Positions 54,888 through 64,000 of a stretch of DNA of 64,000 nucleotides are shown here, piece by piece. Positions within the stretch are counted from its first letter, which is position 1, and each line of letters opens with the position of its first letter. The DNA lies in assembly GCA_019828545.1 (NCBI GenBank), contig JACVRA010000090.1, positions 62,001-126,000 on the forward strand, written 5' to 3'. A program made the translations under genes and the position numbers. The DNA comes from Paracamarosporium sp. OC-R06-R3. Lineage: Eukaryota; Ascomycota; Dothideomycetes; Pleosporales; Didymosphaeriaceae. Below the pieces are notes generated by a model. The model was not told where the DNA came from. It ran no database searches and saw only the letters and a program-made list of their open reading frames with translations.

Positions 54888-55909
54888 CTCCCGCGATCGA
54901 AGATTCCGACGATTTACAGCTGAGACCCGGAGATTGTTAGGATGCCGAGTGTGTAAAGTGCTGACACTGGTGTTTCAAAGCAAAATTCTTGAACAGCTGG
55001 CAAGGCTGAATGTGGGAGGCTATGCCTGCATAAGCTCAGCCCGGCAATCATTCGTACCCGCTGCCGAGACCGATTTCAACATCTTTATCCAGTAATGTGA
55101 TCAAAGCGACTGCGTTTTTAGTCTTTTGATTTATCTGCTCTCATGCCACTGTAATCAAGGTAAATAAAGACAATAAAACTCCTCCTCGAGTTTTGTTCCA
55201 GATAGGCTGTGAATCGAGGCCTCTGACAGAGTAAGGCTGAGGTCGAGAGAATGAGTATCTTATACAGATAACTTTTCTAAAAGCTCTTTTGGTCACCTTA
55301 GTACACCTTTATCTATTTTTCTTCAATCCATTTTCGACAGTTCTTCTACAAACACATACGTCTAGTAAAAACCCGAATTAACAATGCGGAAGCGATAAGC
55401 CTCGGACATGGCTGCACTGCGTGGCGAACGCCACCACACATCCCTGTCCACGCGTCGACAGACTTCAAACATACTCCCTTAGCTATGATTAAACCGGTAT
55501 ACAGACCGAATTGCACCGGCGAATGAGGTGCCAGCTTTTCTCGTTGCCAGCCCCATCCGCGCAGCATCAGCCGCAACATATCGAGGTCCTTGCAATCTTT
55601 TGGTCGCCACATACACGTGATGTGATGCATAACTGACGACCCTCAGCCTTATCGACATCATCAAGGACAAGAGACCAATGTACGAAGAAGGAACTTTCTT
55701 CATTGCGATAGTATTCCTTACTGTCTGACCGAAGACGTGGACGGTTTTCATCCAGTCCAACATAGCATCCCGCCCGTAAACCCACGCTCCAGTAAATGCA
55801 GAATAGTCACACCCCTGCAATGCAGTTCCCATATTCAAAACCAACAGAAACACTGCGCCACATCGTAACTTTCTATGTCCAGGTCGATATGAAGATGGAT
55901 ATGCAGAAA
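54888..55909. other. Intergenic, 1.0 kb, with possible degenerate coding remnant
   Basis: Promoter side of the STAND/ankyrin gene and 3' flank of pik1. Apart from the remnant at 55346-55790 nothing is recognised. Confidence 0.4.
55346..55790 (-). pseudogene. Possible remnant of an unidentified protein gene in two frames
   Basis: On the minus strand, protein-like text runs through two frames that meet near 55630: SKEYYRNEESSFFVHWSLVLDD ends in EGRQLC, and the next frame continues HHITCMWRPKDCKDLDMLRLML and GWGWQREKLAPHSPVQFGLY before losing coding character. Conserved-looking Trp-rich segments and the frame change suggest a decayed gene, but I do not recognise the family and found no splice sites that unite the frames. 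Confidence 0.3.
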
Positions 55910-58900
55910 TCAATATATGCCTTGCGTGCGGTATTGAAAGGTATCATAACTGTGACACGTGTTAGAGCGTGTAGGGGTGGCAAGAGGATGATGGCAGAAC
56001 TTACAGTCGGGTATAATAACTCCCCACGCTCTTGCCAATCAACTCTTCAACAAAGAGCTCCGCTTCTTCCTTGCTGAGATGCAACATCATGCGCGCACGA
56101 AGAGAATTCGTAACACCAGCTGCGCCCGCTGCAAAGCAGGGCATTTTGCTCTGCCTACCCATCATGTCAACCAACATGATTAGTCTCTCCGCCTCTTTTC
56201 GCAGAGCCTGAAACGACTTCTTACACAACGTCTTGAATTCCTCAAAAGCAGGTGCAGTCAAGCCCCCAAGCACATCTACATATTCTTGGGTAAGTTTGAA
56301 TGGAGCTGCCTCGAACCCCATGCTGCCTGGTGAATTGGATAGCATAAAGCCAAAGTCGATGTGTATAATGTGGCCCATGTTGTCGATAAGTAGGTTACCA
56401 TTGTGGCGATCTTTGAGCTGGAGAACATAGCAAATGATGCTGTAAGCGGCAAGGGATCGAGCGAAAGCATCAATGCCCGCTTTATAAGGCTCTGAGTCGG
56501 GCTCGCCAAAGGTCTTCGTAAAGTGGTCCTTGAGCGTAGCAATGCGCTTTTTGGGATTGGTGCCGGCAGCGATACTCGCTAAGGTCAGACTGCGCTTCAA
56601 AGAATGTAGTGAGACGCCGTTCGTTATCGTTTCAATCAAACCAGACGACTCCCCAGTAACCAATATACGCATTCGCTTAGTCCAAACGGGGACATCCAGC
56701 TCTTCCCAAATCTTCGCGCACACTTGAATAAGTTGGCAGGCAAAAGCTTCCTGACGAAGATCAGCTCCAGTCTTTACGATGACGCTGACCAGGTCCCAAT
56801 TTTTCATATGGCCATACGGTGATGAACGTCGTATGCGCTCCTTCTTAGCACTCCATTCCTCACCGAAAGTGGCCGCGCTAGGGTCATCACGATCGCCCTG
56901 TCTTTTCACGCCTCCCGTTTTTAGATCGTTCTCCATACGCGCAGCGCCTGCTCCTGAATTAGTTGCCACTGGCATGCCATCTGCAAGACTCTCGGGTTCC
57001 GCTGTAATTGAAGTCGGGTCCGTTTCCGCCATGATGGTATCGAAAGTGGGGCCCGTTTCCTCTGTAAGGAAGTTCTGCTCTTCAAGTGTCTGCATACTGG
57101 CGATGATTTTCGCCTTGATGGCCGCTACCTCAGCTTTTGGACGCTTTGATCCACTTGTTTCGAGTTGAGCTAGCATCTGGGCTGCCGTCCGCATATGAGT
57201 AGCAAGAGTCGAGATGTCCGGTTGATCTGCGCCCATCGTTCCACGCGTGACCGGCATAGTCATCCTGCGAGGAATTGGGCTACTCGACCGGCTGTTCTCC
57301 GTATCCGACGTTCGTGGCGTTGACAGCGCTGCCACGGAGGAGACTGTATTCGCGCCACTAGATGATCTAGGTGCCATGGCCCTGCCGTTCACCGCGGTAA
57401 CAGCAGTACTTGGAAGTGTTATCTTTGCAAGGTTAGACGAAATTTCACCCGTGTCAGGCTCGTTGATAAGCGATGTGCTACTGAGGTCGCCATTTGCAGG
57501 TTCGAAAACACTGTCTGAACCGTTTGGCAGATTTCTTTCATGCACCAGATGTTCGGAATGTGTGATATCGAAGAGTCGCCGCTTTGAAGTCCCTTTCTCC
57601 AGCATTAATCTTTCCAAGACCTGTTGATTCTGTTCCGAATCAGGATCGAAGTCAAAGTCTTCCTTCAAAACCTCAACCATTAGCAGGTACGGTACTCGTT
57701 CGGCACTGTTTAGACTAGTTGCTTCTGCAGGATTTATCCTTACGATGCGATGATGCTGGCTCTGGGAAGCGATTCCATCCCTTAAAGTGGCGGGTGAAAT
57801 GCTAGGAATATCCACTTCGGCTGGGAGATCTTGATCCATGAGCGCGAGTTCGGCCCTGAGCGCACTAAGACGCGCCTGCTTAGGCACAACAACCAGCCGA
57901 TTCGATATGTCCTCTAGGGCACTAAGGAATTGCGATTCAAGCCGAAAGTAATTCGAACGAAGAAGCCGACGCTTCTGGGAGCGAGATAATGCTGTTGGAG
58001 TAAGTGGTCTTGGGAGATGGGCGTAGTGTTTGCTGGAGCGATGGTGGTCAGGTCTGGTGCCCAAGCCAGCAGTCGGAGGAGGTGTTGGTAGTGGCGATGT
58101 CGAGCCGTTGCGGAAATCAGGAAGAGATGACGAGCTGAGGCGAGCTTCTGCGCTCACTGAGAGAAGACTGGGTCGCTGATGTGCTGAGGCGACGCGATCC
58201 GGGCGATGAGGCCTTGCTGCCTTCTTCCGCAACTCTCTGGGGTCCTCCACATCCTTGATCATAGGTGATGAAGGCTTGGATGTTCTTCCATCTTCAGGGT
58301 CCGAATGCCCACCGGTTGCTCGTGCCCGCCTGGGTCGCGGAGTACCGGCAACTGTGTGGCTCCTGCCCACCTTGGCTGTTTGTACATTATCCGAGATGAT
58401 ATCGTCGAGAGGCCGTGGCTTGCGCGCTTGAGCGATAGCAAGTGGCCCAGCATGCCTGGGGAGGAAGGGTGTCGCTATGCTGGCGAGCACTAGACTGGAG
58501 AGTACGGTGACGGGCAAAATGTTCTCCTTGACCTTCTCGCGCCGCTGGGGCTCGGCGGAACCGAAAACGATGCGCTGGACCTTGTTGTATATCCGACGGC
58601 ATGTTTTAAACGCGTGAGAATTAGGGTCTCCGGCGAGATCGTGGAGGTAGGTTTGAAAGAGCCAGAAAGTCTGCGCATGTTAGCCACACGAGACGCGACC
58701 CAGAGGGTGTTGCAACCGCACCAGCAGCGCGCCATTCACCGACTCCTCGCACAAATCTATTATGAATTCTTCCAGGGCCATCGACTCGTTGTCGACGCTA
58801 ATGAGGAGGTGACATAGCCTGTTCCGCATGAGCTAGGTGTGGGCGGGCGGAGCCATAACGAGGGGCGTACTGGGGCAGGAAGAACTCGATCTCCTCGTAA

Positions 58901-59129
58901 GCGAAGTGACGCAGCTTGTTGCAGAGGACATAGTGAATGCCGACATGGTCTGCATATCGCCTGGGCGGCCGCGGTGGTTAGCGAGTGAATGGACATGTGC
59001 TGTGGCCGTGCGACGCGGGACGCAACGGTGGCTTTGGGGCAGCACTCACGAAAGGTAGGCTACTGTGAGCGACGGATCGTGGTTGAAGTGATCCGACTCG
59101 ATGAAGCGCTCCAGCAGATTCCAACTCAT
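55910..59129 (-). CDS. pik1: Phosphatidylinositol 4-kinase Pik1 (PI4K beta type)
   Basis: Makes PI4P at the Golgi, needed for secretion; partner of frequenin/Frq1. Exons on the minus strand: 59129-59050, 58960-58871, 58818-58722, 58670-56005 and 55949-55910 (40 nt), giving 990 residues. The N-terminal lipid-kinase-unique region (MSWNLLERFIESDHFNHDPSLTVAYLS, RYADHVGIHYVLCNKLRHF, LCHLLISVDNESMALEEFI, TFWLFQTYLHDLAGDP) is only visible after joining four exons. A disordered Ser/Thr-rich centre follows. The kinase domain has TFGEEWSAKKERIRRSSPYG, the ATP-site VIVKTGADLRQEAFACQLI, the catalytic loop QLKDRHNGNLLID and the metal-binding HIDFGFML. The last small exon adds the conserved ending LYDTFQYRTQGIY. 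Activation-loop text and length fit Pik1 rather than Stt4. It diverges from the RBR gene. Confidence 0.95.
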
Positions 59130-60312
59130 CTGGGACAGCGCATTGGAGCATGTGTGTACGGGGGAACGAGGTGCTTGCGACTGTCCGGCGCTCGAAAAGG
59201 GTGAGCTTGCTGGAAGATGGGATGGGGCAGGGTTGCGACGCTTGGCAGTGCAGGGCTGCCGCGAGCGGCTAGAGGCGAGGGGATGGAGCCGCACTACCTC
59301 TCATCTACCGTCGACAGAGCAAATTTCCGGCAAGCAGAGCGAGTATAAGAGCGGAATGTTGCGAGGAGCGATGGTCCATCTGACTAGAGCGGCGCAGTTT
59401 CTCCGGCGTGAGCCATGTCCGTGGACCCCAGGGTGGATGAATAATGCAGAGGTGTAATATCCCTCGATGCAAGGCAGAAAGCGTCTTGAAGAAGGCGAAG
59501 GCAGGCAACCGTCGATAGAGTAGAACAATGGGCTGGGCAGAATCGCCTATGGTGAGAGCATACGGCAGGCCGATGGAGGGAGAAGGTCCACGAGTGCAGC
59601 ACGAGCACGTGACCAATCGCTTCTGGTCCGCACTATGAGGTTTCTCAATCGATCGAGCTTACTGCCGAGGCCTTGACCCCCCGTCAGGCGCATTATGTAG
59701 CACGATACGAGCATGTACCTATCGCTCGAGTCGGAGGCTGTGATGACATGGTCACGGTGACCGCTCCTTCCCCTGTCATACTCCGACGACCTCTCCAGCC
59801 TCTCTCAGCTCTACTGCGAGTACACAACACCATTACTATCGCACACTACCATCATCAACACCACCATCGTCATTCTCATTCTACATCATACAGCCCACGT
59901 GTCGACGACGACGACGACGACGACGACGCCGAGTCCGATTCGCGGCAACAACAATGCCTTCGCAGTCCCTTTATGAGAGCACCCCAGGAACTCTATAGCT
60001 ACTCTGCTAGCCTGCCCCACCACGGCGCCCTGCGTATTTGTCCCAACGTCTCGTAAGCACCTAGCTTGTCACGTCCTTAGCTTGCTTCACTCAATCAACC
60101 TTTCGTTTGCATACAATCTACCTGTCCCTTTCCACGGCTTCCCAACTTGACATTTTACAACTCTCTTAACGGTAACTTGGGTGAGTAAGATACCTTGATC
60201 TATATTCAACCCTCGAATTTTGAACAGTGTGATTTCTCTCGGGGGGCATCGTTCGGTATACACCCTATAAGGACAATATTTCAGTGGCTAACAATTGCTA
60301 CCAGTCGCTTCA
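59130..60312. other. Intergenic, 1.2 kb: divergent promoters of pik1 and RBR gene
   Basis: Contains a (GAC)n run at 59904-59928 inside a weak frame (59673-60056) rich in His and Asp that I regard as leader sequence rather than a gene. No helicase-like exon was found upstream of the RBR gene. Confidence 0.45.
59904..59928. repeat. (GAC)n trinucleotide microsatellite
   Basis: Eight uninterrupted GAC units seen directly, in non-coding sequence ~400 bp upstream of the RBR gene. Confidence 0.75.
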
Positions 60313-62579
60313 ATGGCAATGACTCAAAGCGATATTCTCTATCGAGACTTCGCTGGCACATACCCTGCCTTCGGCCGAGGAGCCAAGCTCCTGTCGCTCC
60401 AGTTCCGCGTCTTCACTCACTTGACCAACTGTGTCTCCGTCAAAGTAGATGTGGACTCGGTTCTCATACACTGGCAATGCAGCGAGACCTATAACGAGAA
60501 GGCCTTGTGCGCCGATCTAGAGACCGCCGTGGGTCCTCTCAAGTGCTTGTTCCAAACCGATACTGGCAACCAGCCTACTCGGGAATGGGGTATAACCAGC
60601 GTTAGTCGATACATTTTGATACATCTGATACATATTGATATATTTTTAGGTTGCCGTCTTCCATTACTCTGAACATGCTCACTCAGCTGTGGCGTACATC
60701 AACAGCTTTCCACATAGAGAGGCTGCACTCATCTCTTCGGCCTTTTTCACGGTGCCAAATACCATCTTCAACACAATTGCGCTTAATGTGCGTGAAATTC
60801 TTTCGCGGGACAACCTTAAGAATCTTCGTAGGTTTCATGAATGACCGCCTAGCAATACAGTAAAATCTGCAAAATGCCTATCCTGGGATGGCAAAGGATA
60901 CTCCAAATTTCTATATGACACTTCAAGGAACGATTTTAAATAGAATGTGCTAACACATGCGGACAGAGTGGGTTTGGGGGAATATAGATCAACGTACAAA
61001 GGTACTACATATCCTGAGTACCCACCGAGAAACGATCGTCGACCTAAAACCTGTTCTGGAAGCCATATTCTCAGGGCAGGTTGCTTTATGCGAATCAGGA
61101 GGGCAGGTAAGCCACGACGCCTGGCATGATTTCTTCTCTACACCCCAAGGTGATGTCTGGATGCAACAATTCTCGCGACATCATGGAGTCCTTATAATAG
61201 CCGATCCAGAACAGCATCGAATTCGTGTCTACCCTCCAAGAGAACTGTCGAAATCCAAAAGAATCAAAAGCCCCCAGGAAGTGATGGAGTTAATCAGGCA
61301 AAAGGTGAGTGACCCTATTCCCATGGCATGAGATCGTCCTTTCTCGCGTCTCCCAGATCGCATGTTTGTCTAAGTTTGTACCTAACTTATATCACAGGTA
61401 TCCGATTTAAGCCTGCAGCGAGAAGCATATATCTATTCTTTCGCTCTCGGCTCCTGGCAGAGGCTGATAGCCTCGGGGTCTATCTTAAAGGCTCAAGCCG
61501 ATCTAGGCGCAGAAAACCTGAGTATTGATATCGTCGCGAAACGGGCCACTTTATACTGCACTCGGACCGAAGTTACCAATGGCGCAAAACTACTGAACCT
61601 TCCTGCCCCAACCTTGCCAGTTGAGCAATGCTCACTCTGCAACGATATCATAACTAATGCCGCAATATCCCTCTCGTGCCGTCATGCCTACTGCAAAGAC
61701 TGTTTCAATCATCAAATTGAAGTTGCTTGTATAGATCAAACAACGAAGCATTTTCCCATTTGCTGCGGCCACGAAAATTGTCAGGAGCCTATCGACCTTT
61801 CCATTATCTGCCAGCACTTGACGGGATCTCAGCTTGATAGGCTGTTAAAGGCATCACTTACAAACTCCATCCGCAACAACCCCACACGTTACCGTTATTG
61901 CAGGCGTCCAGACTGCGACTCCCTCTACATCCTAGAACACGCGATCTCTAACGTCCACCAAAATCCAACCATATTCACATGCCCCACATGCTTGATGCAG
62001 ACTTGTACGAGGTGTGCAGGGCCACTTCACGTAGGCTTAACCTGCTCTGATAATACAAAGCGTTCTGAGAAGGACCTGGAGAATGAGCGTCTACTAGAAG
62101 CTTACAAAGCAGAAGCTGGTACAAAGGCGTGCCCTGAATGCAAAATATTGATCGAGAGGGTGAGTCAATCAATATTCCCCTTCCCCCTCTGATCAACACA
62201 CAATACCTTGCCCACTTTGCATATCCTCAGGTGCTTCTAGCAGGCCAGTTCTACAACATCTAGCAACATGGTCATACCTAAGCTAGCTTCTGCGTGCTAC
62301 GTTCCACGGCTATACTCTGCAATATCACCTTCCGAGGCAGTCTTCCGAAACGATCTCCGTCCACTCAATACATCTGTCCATCTTATTGTTCACTACTTAC
62401 AGGTTCTCTAGGTGGAAGGTTGCAACCATATGCAATGCAGCAGCTGTCACATACACATCTGCTGGGAGTGCATGCAGACTTTCTATTACGAAGAAGAATG
62501 CTATCGCCATATGTCAGAAGCGCATCAAGATAATATTGTGGAGGTGGGAGATGGCATTGATATGGATGATGACTGGTGA
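60313..62579 (+). CDS. RBR (RING-IBR-RING2) E3 ubiquitin ligase, 577 residues
   Basis: Transfers ubiquitin through a RING2 cysteine thioester. Exons 60313-60600, 60650-60827, 60967-61304, 61398-62159 and 62412-62579. The N-terminal ~340 residues (MAMTQSDILYRDFAGTYPAFG..., WVWGNIDQRTKVLHILSTHRE, VYPPRELSKSK) have no domain I can name; their arrangement before an RBR recalls the accessory region of fungal/plant DEAH-helicase-RBR proteins, but no helicase precedes them. RING1 is CSLCNDIITNAAISLSCRHAYCKDC..CC (~345-395); the IBR includes YRYCRRPDCDSLY and FTCPTCLMQTCTRC; RING2 is KACPECKILIERVEGCNHMQC with the catalytic Cys in EGCNHM, then CSSCHIHICWEC. The C-terminus is acidic (DGIDMDDDW). Introns are 49, 139, 93 and 252 nt; the last looks like two adjacent GT-AG units. 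The start is the first ATG of exon 1; a second ATG follows at codon 3. Confidence 0.85.
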
Positions 62580-63458
62580 GTGACCGTAGATCAGACTTGC
62601 GAGTAGTCGGATGCGGGGGAAATGGAGTGAGCGGCGATGTGCCTCGCTAGTTAATTGGAAACTTAAAGACAGACTGGCGTTCATATTACTCAATGGCATA
62701 CGATATGGTGTTTTCTTTCCCGTCCCTAAGCTTCCGCTTTGTCCCTTTAGTGTAACACGATAACTCTCGCAGGCCAAGGTGGTGACCAGACCCCCGTTGA
62801 GAACAAAATTACCCATTGTGCGACGTTGCAGCGAGTGAACTCGGGTTCCAGTTGTAACAGAGCGTCAACCAAACCGCTTGAGATATAAACAAAGAGCATA
62901 CGTATTCGATGGCAGCCTTGCAGACTAAGAATTCTTTTCACTTGTCAGCTCAGCTGTATAACTAAGCGAACGGATAGCTCCTTCCCGGGCAGATCGTCCA
63001 CCATTAGTCCAGCCAATCACAAGTCTCCGAGCAAGCAACCGCTGACAAAACACACCACGGCAACGGCATGGCACACCTTCCGAATACCGAATGATTGAAC
63101 GATGCTGTTAGCGGATTATCAAGATTGTTTCTTCCCACACCGATCTTGTGAGCGTGAGGCTGAGACGCTACGCGCTAAGGTGTTGGATGAGTCAAGTTGG
63201 GTGTGAAGAATACGAGCAAAGTTTGGAAGAGGACCATGTTGAATGTTAGGCGCGCAATGGTGGAATCTGTGAATTCGTCCGGCGATGATGTGCTGTGCGG
63301 TGTATACAAAATTTGTAGAAGCCGGTGGAGTGTATAAGAGAATGCTACGATGGGTTGAACATACACAGGCTGCACCTATGGGAAGTCCTTCCAACAAATT
63401 CTTCTAGATCATATCCTTACAGGTCTCTTGTTCATTCTGCTAAAAGCCAGATCCTACC
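62580..63458. other. Intergenic, 0.88 kb
   Basis: RBR 3' flank and promoter of the oxidoreductase gene. No coding potential recognised. Confidence 0.45.
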
Positions 63459-64000
63459 ATGACTGAGATCCGCAATATCGTCGTCGTGGGCGCCTCCTTT
63501 GCCGGCGTCCAAGCTACGCATTACATCGCCAAATACATCTTCCCTCTGTTGAAGAACAAGGACAATGGCGTACAATATCATCTTTACGTTATCAGTCCAT
63601 CTTCAGACTTTTTCTTCCGTGTTGCGTCTCCTCGAGTCGCCACTTCGTCCTCCCTGATGCCAGCCGAGAAAATTTTCGCACCGCTCGCGGAATTGTTCAA
63701 AGAGTACAAGAAAGAGGATTTTACATGGATCCGGGGAAACGCAAACGGTCTTAATACTGCTTCAAGAACAGTAGAGTACACACGTAAGGATAGAAAAGAG
63801 GGAGAACTGCTGCAGTACCATGCCTTGATCGTGGCTACGGGAAGCAAAACATACCACCCAGCTTTCTCAACATGGAGTAACAAGGAGGAAACACTAGAAG
63901 CGATTAAATCCACCAATGTCGCAGTTGCAGCCGCGAAGTCGATCGTCATTGTAGGTGGCGGCGCAACGGGCGTCGAGGCCGCTGGTGAAATGGGCGAATA
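63459..64000 (+). CDS. FAD-dependent NAD(P)H oxidoreductase, AIFM2/AMID-like (3' end outside window)
   Basis: Pyridine nucleotide-disulfide oxidoreductase superfamily; AIFM2-like members reduce quinones with NAD(P)H. 180 codons are visible from the ATG, without intron. The N-terminal FAD Rossmann motif is IVVVGASFAGVQATHYI, with Ala in place of the second Gly of GxGxxG as is common in this subgroup. The FAD-domain signature HALIVATGSKTY follows near residue ~130, and the second, NAD(P)H-binding Rossmann motif IVIVGGGATGVEAAGEMGE starts at ~residue 165. There is no signal peptide. The missing part should hold the rest of the NAD domain and the C-terminal domain. Not assigned to a named gene. 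Confidence 0.85.
   Translation, partial: MTEIRNIVVVGASFAGVQATHYIAKYIFPLLKNKDNGVQYHLYVISPSSDFFFRVASPRVATSSSLMPAEKIFAPLAELFKEYKKEDFTWIRGNANGLNTASRTVEYTRKDRKEGELLQYHALIVATGSKTYHPAFSTWSNKEETLEAIKSTNVAVAAAKSIVIVGGGATGVEAAGEMGE

Noticed and set aside
55479..55913. 144-codon minus-strand frame beside pik1
   Set aside because: Its residues lack protein-like patterning compared with the other two frames in the same place, and its start overlaps the last pik1 exon.
59673..60056. 127-codon His/Asp-rich frame upstream of the RBR gene
   Set aside because: Driven by CAC/CAT and GAC repeats; no ATG at a sensible place and no splice link to the RBR exons.

Overview
The window reads as a gene-dense chromosome segment of a filamentous ascomycete (Pezizomycotina; Dothideomycetes is my best guess but is inference). 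The evidence is many GT-AG introns, mostly 47-60 nt with CTAAC/CTGAC-like branch points, together with a characteristic fungal gene set: Ku70, mitochondrial ferrochelatase, PDH E1-alpha, CysA-type serine acyltransferase, Pop3, Pik1, Tlg2, calmodulin, AA9 LPMO and MFS sugar porters. I built exon models by joining reading frames at splice sites and checking phase. There are about 22 protein genes, two of them cut by the window ends. I found no tRNA, rRNA or CRISPR array.

Layout. 1-9.4 kb: ku70 (-, cut by the left edge) diverges from hem15 (+); then PDH E1-alpha (+) and a Cdc4/Fbw7-type F-box WD40 protein (-) whose 3' flank carries a perfect 93-bp palindromic MITE-like element. 9.4-17.2 kb: a secreted AA9 LPMO (-), a mitochondrial serine O-acyltransferase (+) followed by a rearranged partial copy of the same element, and an MFS sugar porter (+). 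17.2-26.5 kb: RNase P/MRP subunit Pop3 (-) diverging from a ~2,500-residue ubiquitin protease (+). 27.8-36.1 kb: a SET-domain gene with an apparent 2-nt frameshift, then an MFS sugar transporter (-) diverging from an intracellular GH3 beta-glucosidase (+), followed by a mitochondrial class III aminotransferase (+). 37-45 kb: an LPGEIRNQIY-motif protein (-), a subtilase with unusual insertions (-), and the divergent pair tlg2 (-) and calmodulin (+). 45.6-55.8 kb: a ~1,820-residue uncharacterised protein ending in a SAP motif (+), and an accessory-looking patch with a fungal STAND N-terminal/ankyrin gene whose frame appears broken plus a possible coding remnant. 55.9-64 kb: PI 4-kinase pik1 (-), a stand-alone RBR-type ubiquitin ligase (+), and the start of an AIFM2-like FAD oxidoreductase (+).

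Most genes are housekeeping. Functional themes are plant-polysaccharide and glucoside use (AA9, GH3, two sugar porters, with the transporter/GH3 pair sharing one promoter region that has CreA-like sites), ubiquitin signalling (SCF receptor, deubiquitinase, RBR ligase) and membrane traffic (Pik1, Tlg2). The items most worth a second look are the palindromic repeat family, the transporter-GH3 pair, the two disrupted genes, the RBR gene with back-to-back intron units, the subtilase with a split prodomain, and the SAP protein.
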